38,379 nt of DNA from Alphaproteobacteria bacterium (GCA_028277665.1 JANQFU010000040.1:1-38379); one strand, 5' to 3'. Shown: positions 9,354 to 17,712, counted from the first letter of the stretch. Numbers and translations are program-made. The notes: generated by a model not told the origin, from the letters alone.

Positions 9354-9854
9354 TTGCGCAGACTTCTTCTTGTCCGGCATGCGCTTGCCGCCGGCGCCGG
9401 ACCGTTTGGAACGGATAAAGACCGTCCGCTCTCCGTGGACGGTCAGGCGCAGGCTCTGCGTCTCGGAGAATATCTGGGCGATGCCGGGTACAACATTGAT
9501 TGCGCGCGCATATCTGACGCTCGGCGCACGCGGGAGACTTGCGCGCTGATCTTTGAGTCGAATCTGAGGACGCCGGAAGATCTTGCTTATGAATCGGGGC
9601 TCTACAACGCGAGCGCCGGGGATCTTTTTGAGACCGTTCGGACACTGCCGGACTCTGCGAAGACGGCTCTGGTGATCGCGCATAATCCGGGCCTTGGCGA
9701 TCTCTTGAAGCTCCTCGCCGGATCGGGCGATCACATGGACATCATGTCCGGCTTTTCCTGCGGGACGCTCTGCGTCCTCGAGTCTCGGGAGCTTAGCGGC
9801 TGGAGAGAGCTTGAGCCCGGCATGATGTGTTTAAAATATGCGTTTCACACATAA
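9354..9854 (+). CDS. sixA: SixA-type histidine phosphatase
   Basis: A 166-residue minimal histidine-phosphatase-superfamily protein. The catalytic histidine is in LLLVRHALA (residues 4-12, RHA where many members have RHG). DARRTRET supplies the conserved Arg near residue 60, and VIAHNPGLGD gives the second catalytic His near 125. This is the pattern of SixA, which removes phosphate from histidine phosphotransfer proteins. The start is a TTG with AAGGA 11 bases upstream. It follows the GT20 gene closely, so co-transcription is likely. A sugar-phosphate role linked to that glycosyltransferase cannot be excluded. Convergent with the next gene. Confidence 0.82.
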   Translation: MRRLLLVRHALAAGAGPFGTDKDRPLSVDGQAQALRLGEYLGDAGYNIDCARISDARRTRETCALIFESNLRTPEDLAYESGLYNASAGDLFETVRTLPDSAKTALVIAHNPGLGDLLKLLAGSGDHMDIMSGFSCGTLCVLESRELSGWRELEPGMMCLKYAFHT

Positions 9855-9882
9855 AATAATGTATAAAACACAAATTTTGATC

Positions 9883-10743
9883 CTAATTCCGAATCGGTTC
9901 CGGATGTGGGCTTGTCCCCAGAACGGATTTGCGCGCCCAGGAGATGTTTCGGTCCAGATAATAAGCCTCGATATCCTTTTGAAGATCTTGAAGAATATCG
10001 ACGACCTCATTCGCACTGCGCGCCCGTCCTTGCTCGTCCTCGGCGAGATTGGAAAGCCCTTTCGCAGCAAGAATGTTTTCCTCAACGGCGGTCAGCGGAC
10101 GGACAAGAACGCTCCCTTTGGTCTTGATGGCGACATGGCAGCGGTAGGAGAAATTCGCGGTTTCGTCCGGCGATGCCAGAAGCGCGTCATGCTCTCTCCA
10201 CATCGCATGATCGGCCTCGGCCGCAAATTTTTCCTTGCGAAAGCGCGCCCGGTTCCAGCCGAGAACGCTGTCCGAGTCCTCCGCGATCAGACGCTTGGCG
10301 TAATGCGGATCCTCCGGCCCCTGAGGAAGAACGGCCGGCGCCGTGAGAAGGCGCGACACATCGCCGGTCCGCCCTTCAAGGAACGCGTCCTGCGCCAGAA
10401 GATAACGGTACCGGTTCAGAACTTCGTTTTTTCCGGAAAGGGGTTTGGCATGGTTTGCGGACCGGTGGTCTCCCGGTGCGCCGTAAAAATAAACCTGATC
10501 GCTGCCAAGAACGAGCCGCGTGCGGCCTTCGAGCTTGTCGATGCGTTCTTCAAAACTGAATTCCGGATATCCCTGCTCGTCGTTCCTGCGGCGCAGGAAA
10601 CCGATATAATCAAGCCGCCGCGGGTTCACATTCATGACCGCATGCGTAAAAATGCCTCCCAGAACAACGCCGGCCAGCCCGACAATAACGGCCGCAGCTG
10701 TGCTCCCAAAAGTATTCAATAAAAGCGCATCAGCATCCATCAT
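9883..10743 (-). CDS. Hypothetical single-pass membrane protein
   Basis: 286 residues with no family that I recognise. Residues 11-36 are hydrophobic and glycine-rich, forming one likely membrane segment. The rest is soluble and charged: about ten residues after the anchor there is an LRRRNDEQG segment, and helical, Arg/Glu-rich sequence continues to the end. Either ATG of the ATG-ATG pair at 10743 or 10740 could start it. No ribosome site is visible, but TTGACA and TATCCC lie just upstream. It is convergent with sixA and divergent from mltA. The function is unknown. Confidence 0.75.
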   Translation of the reverse strand: MMDADALLLNTFGSTAAAVIVGLAGVVLGGIFTHAVMNVNPRRLDYIGFLRRRNDEQGYPEFSFEERIDKLEGRTRLVLGSDQVYFYGAPGDHRSANHAKPLSGKNEVLNRYRYLLAQDAFLEGRTGDVSRLLTAPAVLPQGPEDPHYAKRLIAEDSDSVLGWNRARFRKEKFAAEADHAMWREHDALLASPDETANFSYRCHVAIKTKGSVLVRPLTAVEENILAAKGLSNLAEDEQGRARSANEVVDILQDLQKDIEAYYLDRNISWARKSVLGTSPHPEPIRN

Positions 10744-10781
10744 AATAAGACAGGGATAGCATAAGAAAAATATTATGTCAA
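10743..10781 (-). promoter_or_regulatory. Putative promoter for the hypothetical membrane protein
   Basis: On the minus strand TTGACA (10781-10776) is followed after exactly 17 bases by TATCCC (10758-10753). The -10 ends nine bases before the ATG at 10743, giving a leader of only a few bases. The -35 is a perfect consensus match. It lies inside what would be coding sequence if mltA started at 10775, which argues for the later mltA start. Confidence 0.5.
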
Positions 10782-10805
10782 ATATAAACTCTCTCTGTCT
10801 CTCTC

Positions 10806-10843
10806 TTGCCGCGCCGTGCGGGGGCGTTTATAGTAGCATCATG
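10806..10843 (+). promoter_or_regulatory. Putative mltA promoter, leaderless start
   Basis: TTGCCG (10806-10811), a 17-base spacer, then TATAGT (10829-10834). The ATG follows six bases later at 10841, about where transcription should start. No Shine-Dalgarno sequence is present. Confidence 0.5.
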
Positions 10844-12070
10844 AAAACGCTCTCCTGTCTTGCCGGGGTCTCCGGTCTGTTCTGCGCGATCGGCGCTCTT
10901 CTTCTCCTTGAATCCTGCGCCTCCGCGCCGAAAATTCCGGAGGAAGGACCGGAGCCGCCCCCGCGTCTGCGCGAGGTCCCGTTCTCGCGCCTGCCGGGCT
11001 GGGGGGACGACCGGGCCGGGGAGGCCCTTGCCGCATTCCGGATCTCGTGCACGAACAGGATCCTGAAAGTCCCGCCTGACAAGCTCTTCGGGCCGGAGCA
11101 TATCCCGGACGGCGCGCGGACCTACGGCGACTGGCAACCTGCCTGCAGGGCTGCAATCGGGACGGCTTTGCAAAATACAGACAGCGCCCGCCGCTTTTTC
11201 GAGCATTACTTCCGCCCGGCCGAAATCATCAGCGCCCGGACCGGGACGGACGGCCTGTTTACAGGATATTATGAGCCGTTATTGCGCGGCGCCCGGACCA
11301 GATTCGGGCCGTATCAAACGCCGCTGCTTCGCCGTCCGGCGGATCTGGTCGAAGTCGATCTCGGCGCGTTCCGCGACTCCCTGAAAGGAGAGCGGATCGC
11401 GGGCCGGGTCGAGAACGGCCGGCTGATCCCCTATGAGGACCGCGCGGACATTGCCGCCGGAGCGCTCGCCGCGCGCTTAAAACATGATTCCGATTCGAAT
11501 TCCGCTGCGGCGCTCGTATATGTGGATGATCCGATTGATGCGTTTTTCCTTCATATTCAAGGCTCCGGGCGCATAGACCTTGCCGGGGGCGGAAGCATGC
11601 GCGCAGGCTATGACGGCCAGAACGGCCACGTCTATTATGCGATCGGGCGGGAATTGATCGCGCGCGGCGAACTGACGAAGGAGAATGTGTCGCTCCAGAC
11701 GATCCGGGCCTGGTTGAACGCTCATCCGGACGCGGCGCAGGATCTGATGAACCTGAACCCGTCCTATATCTTTTTCCGGGAACTGGAGGGGCCGGGGCCG
11801 CTCGGCGCGGAAGGCGTGCCGTTGACGCCCGGGCGCTCGCTTGCCGTGGACCGGACGATGATCCCCTACGGCGCGCCGGTCTATATTGCAACGGGCGCGC
11901 CGGAAGAGGGCGAGGCGCCGGTCCGCCGCCTCCTGATCGCACAGGATACCGGCGGGGCCATCCGGGGCGCGGTCCGGGGGGACGTCTTCTGGGGCTACGG
12001 TCCCCGCGCCGAATATCTCGCGGGCCATATGAAAGCGCCGGGCCGGGCCTGGGTTCTTCTGCCGAAATAG
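10841..12070 (+). CDS. mltA: Membrane-bound lytic murein transglycosylase A (lipoprotein)
   Basis: Cleaves peptidoglycan glycan strands to anhydro-muropeptides from the inner face of the outer membrane. From the ATG at 10841 it has 409 residues and begins with a lipoprotein signal (MKTLSCL...LLLESC, lipidated Cys near residue 26). The MltA barrel domain contains GLFTGYYEP and FFLHIQGSGR. The C-terminal 3D domain has AQDTGGAIRGAVRGDVFWG, whose conserved Asp residues include the catalytic one (E. coli MltA Asp308). An upstream in-frame ATG at 10775 would bury the signal peptide behind 22 residues and is unlikely. Small envelope genes follow on the same strand. Confidence 0.93.
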   Translation: MKTLSCLAGVSGLFCAIGALLLLESCASAPKIPEEGPEPPPRLREVPFSRLPGWGDDRAGEALAAFRISCTNRILKVPPDKLFGPEHIPDGARTYGDWQPACRAAIGTALQNTDSARRFFEHYFRPAEIISARTGTDGLFTGYYEPLLRGARTRFGPYQTPLLRRPADLVEVDLGAFRDSLKGERIAGRVENGRLIPYEDRADIAAGALAARLKHDSDSNSAAALVYVDDPIDAFFLHIQGSGRIDLAGGGSMRAGYDGQNGHVYYAIGRELIARGELTKENVSLQTIRAWLNAHPDAAQDLMNLNPSYIFFRELEGPGPLGAEGVPLTPGRSLAVDRTMIPYGAPVYIATGAPEEGEAPVRRLLIAQDTGGAIRGAVRGDVFWGYGPRAEYLAGHMKAPGRAWVLLPK

Positions 12071-12158
12071 AAAGGCAGATTCCTCGTTCGTCTGTCGTGA
12101 CAAATGCCGCGCGGCGGATTAGAATTTCTCGAATCGAAAGTAGGGGGGAGGAAAGCTC

Positions 12159-12419
12159 ATGCGGATAACGGCATCACTGGCCGTCCTTTTCGGGGCCGTT
12201 CTTGCGCTGGCTCTGATCGGTATGATCTGGGCGCCGGAGAGCGTGTCCGCGGATCTCGTTTTTAAACTTGCGCTCACATTCGGCATTATTCTTGCGCTGC
12301 TTTACGGCGCCGGTTCTCTCATGAAACAGGGATGTTGCGCGGACACGCCGAAACGAAAAGCGCCCTGCTGCTGCCGGAAAGAAAAAGAGGGGGATGATAA
12401 CCGTGACATACAAAAGTAG
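12159..12419 (+). CDS. Small membrane protein with Cys-rich tail
   Basis: 86 residues, no family recognised. Two hydrophobic segments (about residues 5-25 and 33-53) suggest a hairpin membrane protein. The tail carries a GCCAD pair of cysteines and a CCCRKEKE cluster, five Cys within 16 residues, so it could bind a metal or form disulfides. The start is well supported: AGGGGGGAGGAAAGCTC precedes the ATG. The gene overlaps the next small lipoprotein gene by 26 bases in another frame, suggesting translational coupling. Confidence 0.65.
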   Translation: MRITASLAVLFGAVLALALIGMIWAPESVSADLVFKLALTFGIILALLYGAGSLMKQGCCADTPKRKAPCCCRKEKEGDDNRDIQK

Positions 12420-12594
12420 GCGGAAAAAACATCAACATAACCAAAAGGTATTGCAAAAACACATCTATATGTATATTTTGCCCCCATTATGCCTGCTGGT
12501 AACAGGGATATTCCTGTCCGGTTGTGCAAATACGCTGGACGGTTTCGGGCGGGATCTTGAAAAAGCCGGACAAGCCGTGCAAAAAACATTTTAG
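12394..12594 (+). CDS. Entericidin-like small lipoprotein
   Basis: 66 residues from the ATG at 12394. A hydrophobic segment leads to a lipobox FLSGC (Cys near residue 44), followed by ANTLDGFGRDLEKAGQAVQK. The post-Cys pattern (Cys-Asn/Ala-Thr, a Gly-rich turn, Asp-Leu/Ile, Gly, hydrophobic) matches the entericidin EcnA/EcnB family of tiny outer-membrane lipoproteins linked to envelope stress and lysis. The signal peptide is long for the family. In-frame starts at 12451 (TTG) or 12469 (ATG) would give a more normal length. It overlaps the preceding gene by 26 bases. Confidence 0.65.
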   Translation: MITVTYKSRRKKHQHNQKVLQKHIYMYILPPLCLLVTGIFLSGCANTLDGFGRDLEKAGQAVQKTF

Positions 12595-12679
12595 AAGAGA
12601 TTTAAAAATTAAAGAGACGGTGCCGCGTGGGGCGGTGATTTTAAAACAACGATATTTACAGACTGTGGGGAGTAAGAAC

Positions 12680-13015
12680 ATGAGTGGACCGCGTTTAACG
12701 GCGATTTTAAGCTTTCTCGTTCTTGGGATGTTTCTGATCCCGGGGCTTTTCCTTGCTGGAACTCTATTGCCGGCAGGTGAAAATCGCCCGGTTTCCGGGA
12801 ATTCCTATGCCGAAGTCGGCGACATGGAAGCGGAAAATTTGAATGCCATCGATACTGCGGCAGGGGCGAATGCCGGGGCAGGGGAGCCGGATAGCGAAGA
12901 AGAAACCATCTCTTCAGGCTCCGAAGACATGCTTCATGACGGCGATGAACGGAATGACGGAGACATATCCGCAGAAGATCTTCCGGACGCCGGAATAGGC
13001 CAAACGGCGCCCTGA
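12680..13015 (+). CDS. Hypothetical acidic secreted or membrane-anchored protein
   Basis: 111 residues from the ATG at 12680, preceded by GGGGAG at good spacing. Residues 8-32 are hydrophobic and proline-containing, forming a signal peptide or anchor. The remainder is very acidic and low-complexity (runs of Glu, Asp, Ala and Gly; EPDSEEETISS). No enzyme motif is seen. Sequence in this frame extends upstream to 12524 but overlaps the entericidin-like gene and has no better start. The position between small lipoprotein genes and an O-antigen-ligase-like gene suggests an envelope role. Function unknown. Confidence 0.6.
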   Translation: MSGPRLTAILSFLVLGMFLIPGLFLAGTLLPAGENRPVSGNSYAEVGDMEAENLNAIDTAAGANAGAGEPDSEEETISSGSEDMLHDGDERNDGDISAEDLPDAGIGQTAP

Positions 13016-13106
13016 CGGATTGTCCTGATATCCCGGCGGAAGCTCTGGACTTTGCCCGGCCAGGCGGGCATGATGCGGCGGTATTTCTGACGGGAGAATG
13101 CCGCGC

Positions 13107-14396
13107 ATGACTTCGGAAAAACGTTCTTGCGATACAACCGAATTTCACAAAGCCGTTCAGCCGGTTATGACAGGCGTGATGGCCGCGCTCGCGCTCTGGA
13201 TCGCGATCAGCGTCCACGCGCCGCGCTTCATGGCCTACGGCCCGGCATTGACCGGCCTTGCCGCCTGGATCGCCGTTCGCTACCGCTGCGGAATCTGGTT
13301 GCCGGTCCCGCGTCTGTACCTTGCCCTTGCCGCCGGGATTCCGGCCCTGGCGCTGGTCAGTGCGCTCTGGGCGCTCGATCCGGCCTTTGCAGCCGAAGAA
13401 GCGCTCAAACTCGCGCTCGTCCTGTTGCCCGGCATGTTCCTGTTCTCCGTCCTCAGAGCGGCTCCCGCCGATCTGGTTTCCTCCAGAGCATGGTGGCTGT
13501 TGGCCGGGCTGGGCGCGGCGCTTTTATTCCTGATTGTCGAGTTGTCTTTCGATATGCCGCTCTACCGGCTTACGCACGGCCTGCCGGAAGATCATCACCT
13601 CGACCGCTTCCAGATGAACCGCGGCACTGTCATCGTCACACTGGCCGCGATTGCCTGCCTGCCGCTTCTCCTGCCGTTGACACGGCAGGTTCCGGGCGGG
13701 GCGCGTGTGACACTGCATCTCGCTGCCGTCCTTCTCGCGCTGCTTTTGGCTGTGCATGCCGCCACGGAAAGCCAGTCGGCCAATCTCGCGCTTGGGCTCG
13801 CTCTCGCGGCGATGGTGCTGTTTCCCGTTCACTGGAACAAAGCGTTTGGTATCTTGTCCGCCGGGATTGCAATGCTTCTTACGTCTGCGCCCTGGCTGTC
13901 CGGGTATCTTTACGACAAGCTCGCCGCCCTGACGCGGGACAATGAATGGCTCCGGGACGCTTACGCCGCACAGCGGATGGAAATCTGGTCCTTTATCAGC
14001 GAGTATGCGCTCCGCAAGCCATGGACCGGGTTCGGGATCGAAGCGACCCGGTATATCCGTGATTTCGAGATTCCAGGCGTGTGGTTCCACAATACGGAAA
14101 TCCTGCATCCGCATAATTTCGCGCTTCAAATCTGGATTGAGTTCGGCGGGATCGGAATCCTGCTCTCTATCGTGTTTTTTGCTCTTCTGGTCCGCGGGAT
14201 CGCGCAAATTGGCGATACGCCGGAAAAAGGCGCCAGACTCTCCGCGCGGATCGCGCTCGGCCTGTTCATCGCATGCCTCAGTGTCGCGGCGACCGGGTAC
14301 GGGCTTTGGCAGGGCTGGTGGATCGGCGCATTCTGCCTTGCCGCGGCGTTGTGGTGCGTAACGGACAAGGCGCTGCGCGCATTTTACCACTCGTAA
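13107..14396 (+). CDS. O-antigen ligase/polymerase-like polytopic membrane protein
   Basis: 429 residues with about ten to twelve hydrophobic segments. A Wzy_C-type signature lies near residues 285-350: RMEIWSF, then KPWTGFGIEA, a His in LHPHNFALQIWIEFGGIG, then more membrane helices. This is the layout of WaaL/Wzy/PglL proteins that transfer or polymerise undecaprenyl-linked glycans at the periplasmic face. Which glycan is moved cannot be read, and no LPS or capsule genes flank it. The ATG at 13107 has GGGAG ten bases upstream; the ATG at 13098 has that site almost touching it. Its 3' end overlaps the convergent DUF481 gene by 13 bases. Confidence 0.8.
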   Translation: MTSEKRSCDTTEFHKAVQPVMTGVMAALALWIAISVHAPRFMAYGPALTGLAAWIAVRYRCGIWLPVPRLYLALAAGIPALALVSALWALDPAFAAEEALKLALVLLPGMFLFSVLRAAPADLVSSRAWWLLAGLGAALLFLIVELSFDMPLYRLTHGLPEDHHLDRFQMNRGTVIVTLAAIACLPLLLPLTRQVPGGARVTLHLAAVLLALLLAVHAATESQSANLALGLALAAMVLFPVHWNKAFGILSAGIAMLLTSAPWLSGYLYDKLAALTRDNEWLRDAYAAQRMEIWSFISEYALRKPWTGFGIEATRYIRDFEIPGVWFHNTEILHPHNFALQIWIEFGGIGILLSIVFFALLVRGIAQIGDTPEKGARLSARIALGLFIACLSVAATGYGLWQGWWIGAFCLAAALWCVTDKALRAFYHS

Positions 14397-15397
14397 CCGA
14401 GTTTCAGGAGATATACCGTATCGTCTTTCTCCGCTCCGGGGGCCGGGCGGTTCTCGTAATCATAGTCGATTTCCGCCGTGCCCGTCAGAAATGTGCCGAC
14501 AGGCACTTTCACGCCGCTTTCGCTGTTCAGCAGGAAAGCCTCGATCTCGTCCGCCGGAACGGACAGGCTGTGGCGATGGAACAGGCGAAAGGCATCGTCC
14601 ATAAACGCCTGTTCGTAATCGGTGGCAAAGCTGAGCGCGATATGGTCGTTCGTATCGGCATTGGCGTAGGACTCGCGGATATATTCGAGACCGCCTTTGA
14701 CCTGAAGCGCAAGATCGTCGCGTTCATAAAACTGATATCCGCTGAACAGCCCGGCGCGGCTCCGGAGATCAAGCTGTGCGACATCGTCCATCTCGAAGCG
14801 CAGGCGGCCGCCCAGAAACCACTTCTCCGTCAGGAACCGGTCGTATTCGGCGAAGAGCGTCGTCTCGTCCGAACTCACCGAGTCCTCATCCTCCGCATAA
14901 TGATACTTCCCGCCGAACAGATAACGGTTTTGCGCATCGCGCGCCTTGATCCGCGCATCGGCCGCGAGTTCCCGGGAGTTTGAATTCCCGTCTTTCAGTG
15001 CGGCGGAGAGATTCGCCGCCCCGGTCCATTTTGTTTTTTCGCCCTCTTCCGGCGGCGCGGTCAACCCGGCCGAGGCAGAAGCCGAAGCCGGTTCAATCTG
15101 CGCGGCCTCTTCGGCCGTTATCGGAAGAAGGGCCGCTTCCTGGAGGGGATCCGAGGCTTTGGGGACCGGGTAGGCCGGAGACAAGGCGTCGATCTCGGCC
15201 CAGGGAATCCGGAGATCTGCACCATATCCGGTTGCGAGAAACAGGCCGTCCGGATTTTTGTGATCGATGACCGTGCCGGAAATCCGGTCGCCGTTTTTCA
15301 GAAAAACCTGATCGGCCCGGGCCTCTCCCGCCCCCCATACCAAGGGCAACGCTCCCGCTGCCAGAAGGCAGGATTTCAGACGCAGCTTAAAACACAT
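14384..15397 (-). CDS. DUF481 family outer-membrane beta-barrel protein
   Basis: 337 residues. A signal peptide ends at about residue 28 (GAGEARA before DQVFLKNGD). The N-terminal part holds the short all-beta segment seen in many DUF481 proteins (FLKNGDRISGTV). After a Pro/Ala/Glu-rich linker comes a beta-barrel with alternating hydrophobic strands (WTGAANLSAAL, LFGGKYHY). It ends in LLKLGYEW, the terminal aromatic residue expected of a BAM substrate. The start lies three bases after the tpsB stop, so the two are almost certainly co-transcribed. Related proteins (YdiY, salt-induced outer membrane protein) have no firm function. Confidence 0.82.
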   Translation of the reverse strand: MCFKLRLKSCLLAAGALPLVWGAGEARADQVFLKNGDRISGTVIDHKNPDGLFLATGYGADLRIPWAEIDALSPAYPVPKASDPLQEAALLPITAEEAAQIEPASASASAGLTAPPEEGEKTKWTGAANLSAALKDGNSNSRELAADARIKARDAQNRYLFGGKYHYAEDEDSVSSDETTLFAEYDRFLTEKWFLGGRLRFEMDDVAQLDLRSRAGLFSGYQFYERDDLALQVKGGLEYIRESYANADTNDHIALSFATDYEQAFMDDAFRLFHRHSLSVPADEIEAFLLNSESGVKVPVGTFLTGTAEIDYDYENRPAPGAEKDDTVYLLKLGYEW

Positions 15398-15400
15398 AGA

Positions 15401-17149
15401 TCAGAATGATTTCGTCAGGCTGAAGTAATAGCGCGGTTCCTCGTTCGAGCGGGTTTCCACCTCGCGAGTCAAGGGCAGCGCCATGTAGACATCCAGATTC
15501 AGCTTTTCGGCCAGTTCCGTCCGCAGACCGATCCCGGCCGAGGCGATGGAATCTTTCTTGTCGGCGGAGGTCGTCGCGTCCTTGTTCCAGGTCCGGCCGA
15601 AATCGTAGAATCCAAAGAGTTGGTAGTCCCGGAAAGGCGGCCAGCCGTTCGAACGAATCGGCTCGTCCCACTGAAACTCGATTTTCGCGGCAAAGCCATC
15701 GTCACCCACAATCTCGGATGGATCGTATCCGCGGCCGTATTGCGGCCCGCCAACCCCGAATTCCTCGGAGCTTAACAGGGCATGTGACGAAAGCTGTCCT
15801 TTGGTCGCCAGCAAAAGGTTGATCGCATTGGTAATCCGTTGCAGACGCTGGACTTCCGCCTCGATTTTCAGGAATTCGGAGTCGCCGAGATCGCGCGTCG
15901 TGTAGGAATATTGTTCGCTATGTCCGAATATGCCGAGCCCGTGCGAAATCTGCGCCGAGAGCGTATTGATCCCGGCGCCGAAGATCGTGTCGAGAAATTC
16001 GGCCCGGCCGCCGAGCCGGAGGGCGCGGATCCGGTCTTCGCGGGTCGGCTCGATGTTGTTTTCGGATTTGACGTTCCGGTAATCAAACGCCGCATGACCG
16101 TAGACATTCAGCGCGCGGGTCCGGACAAACGGGTGGTTCAGTTTCATTGCCGCAAAGAAAGATTTCCCTTCGACGTCGAACGGCTCCAGCGTATATCCCG
16201 GCTCCGTCGAGGCATAACTCGTGAAGATCTGGAGGAGAGTTCCGTAGGGGCCGATGGCCTGATCCCACGAGAGAGCGCCGTATTGCAGTTCCGTTTCATC
16301 GCCGAAATCCGGCGCGACTGCCGCCTGCGCCGACAGGCGCTCGTTGAGGCCGAAAACGTTGTTCAGGGAGCCGGTCGCACTGCCCTGCACCTGACCGAGG
16401 TACCGGCTTCCGAAGTTATCCATCGACAGGAAGGCGTCATACGGATCCCGTTCAATAAGGATTCGCAGGACCGCCGCACCCGGGACATCGGCCGGCGAGA
16501 GCACGCTCCGCGCTGAAACGCCGGGAAGATCGTTGATAAGGAGCAGGATCCGCTCCAGTTCGCGAACATTGACCGGTCCGCCGTCCAGAGTAAGCCGGTT
16601 TGCATACTGACGGATCAGGCCGTTGTCCTTTACGTCCTCGCCCTCGACGAGGACGCTGTCAATCGTGCCCTCGACGACCTGAAGACGGACCGCCCCGCTT
16701 TCGATGGTCTGTGGCGGCACAACGACGCGGGTCAGAATATATCCGTCATTGCGGTATTTCCGGGTCAGGTCTGCGGCGATCCGGTAGACATCCGCCAGAG
16801 AAATCGTTTGTCCGAGCTTGTCTTCATAGACGGGACGAAGCTGCGTGTCGCTGTAGACCGAGACCCCTTCAAGGGTCAATGTTTTCAGACTCAGATTGAT
16901 TTTTGTTGCGTTGTCCGGTGCGCCATCCAGCTTTAATTCGTCAATCTCTATTTTCGGCGTGATGGACGGCTCAAGAGACCGTGTCCGAAGCTGGTCGGCA
17001 GCGCGGCCCGGGTCGGCAGCGCGTGTCGCCGCCGCCGGGACATTCTGATTTTGCTGTGCCATTGCGTTTCCGGGAGAACCCGCCATAAAGCAGGTCAGCA
17101 CAGCGACCGCTCCGCAAGACGTCAGGAAAGATGAAAAGTGCGTCTTCAT
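15401..17149 (-). CDS. Two-partner secretion transporter (TpsB/FhaC/ShlB family)
   Basis: An outer-membrane pore that exports a large TpsA exoprotein. From the ATG at 17149 (GGGGCG just upstream; an ATG at 17161 adds four residues) it has 582 residues. Order: signal peptide ending near AMA-QQNQ, a Gln/Ala-rich stretch, POTRA 1 (LTLEGVSVYSDTQLRPV), POTRA 2 (IDSVLVEGEDV to LRILIERD), then a 16-strand-type barrel. The L6 motif appears as GRGYDPSEI (family VRGY) and the partner motif as FYDFGRTW. It ends in SLTKSF with a terminal aromatic. No TpsA gene lies on either side, and the only operon partner is the DUF481 protein. Confidence 0.87.
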   Translation of the reverse strand: MKTHFSSFLTSCGAVAVLTCFMAGSPGNAMAQQNQNVPAAATRAADPGRAADQLRTRSLEPSITPKIEIDELKLDGAPDNATKINLSLKTLTLEGVSVYSDTQLRPVYEDKLGQTISLADVYRIAADLTRKYRNDGYILTRVVVPPQTIESGAVRLQVVEGTIDSVLVEGEDVKDNGLIRQYANRLTLDGGPVNVRELERILLLINDLPGVSARSVLSPADVPGAAVLRILIERDPYDAFLSMDNFGSRYLGQVQGSATGSLNNVFGLNERLSAQAAVAPDFGDETELQYGALSWDQAIGPYGTLLQIFTSYASTEPGYTLEPFDVEGKSFFAAMKLNHPFVRTRALNVYGHAAFDYRNVKSENNIEPTREDRIRALRLGGRAEFLDTIFGAGINTLSAQISHGLGIFGHSEQYSYTTRDLGDSEFLKIEAEVQRLQRITNAINLLLATKGQLSSHALLSSEEFGVGGPQYGRGYDPSEIVGDDGFAAKIEFQWDEPIRSNGWPPFRDYQLFGFYDFGRTWNKDATTSADKKDSIASAGIGLRTELAEKLNLDVYMALPLTREVETRSNEEPRYYFSLTKSF

Positions 17150-17216
17150 GATACGCCCCATTTGTCCGTTTGTTGAAATATCTGAACGAATACTGTCTTG
17201 ATATGCGCACAGTTTA

Positions 17217-17258
17217 AAAAAAACGCATTACTTATCTTCTGTTTTTAAGCGTTTTTTT
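17217..17258. terminator. A/T-tailed inverted repeat between trxA and tpsB
   Basis: AAAAAAACGC (17217-17226) and GCGTTTTTTT (17249-17258) form a perfect 10-bp inverted repeat around a 22-base loop. Read on either strand it ends in a T-run, so it could end trxA transcription (minus). The stem is only 3 GC pairs, which makes it a weak terminator. Confidence 0.35.
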
Positions 17259-17348
17259 CCTTTCTGACAAGGGCAGACTCTCTCCACAGAAAACGTCCCC
17301 CAAAAAATGTTTTTCGTATCTTGAAATTTTCTGCGAGAAAACGGTCCT

Positions 17349-17669
17349 TTAGAGAAGCGAATCAACCCAGTCGGACAGCTGGCTTTTCGACATGCCGCCG
17401 ACCCGTGTGTCGATAACCTGTCCGTCCTTGAAGACCATAAATGTCGGAATGCCGCGCACGCCGTATTTTGTCGGCGCGTTGGGGCTTTCGTCGATGTTCA
17501 CTTTGACAACTTTCAGCTTTTCGCCCAGATCCTGAGCCAACTCGTCCACAAGCGGGGACATGGCTTTACACGGCCCGCACCATTCTGCCCAGAAATCGAC
17601 GATCACCGGCCCTGATGCCTGAAGGACGTCCTGTTCGAATGTGTCGTCATTCACTTTGTGCGCACTCAT
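17349..17669 (-). CDS. trxA: Thioredoxin
   Basis: A 106-residue cytoplasmic dithiol-disulfide reductase of normal length. The active site is WAEWCGPCK near residues 27-35. The cis-Pro loop (GIPTFMVFKDG) and the conserved interior Asp (VIVDFWAEW) are present. The ATG at 17669 is preferred: an AAAGGA ribosome site lies eight bases upstream, and the in-frame extension to 17726 would add 19 residues foreign to the family. A promoter fits upstream on the minus strand. Transcribed alone, toward tpsB. Confidence 0.96.
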   Translation of the reverse strand: MSAHKVNDDTFEQDVLQASGPVIVDFWAEWCGPCKAMSPLVDELAQDLGEKLKVVKVNIDESPNAPTKYGVRGIPTFMVFKDGQVIDTRVGGMSKSQLSDWVDSLL

Positions 17670-17712
17670 CGCATGTTCCTTTTGTGTTGTTTTGAATCGT
17701 CTGTTGACATAG

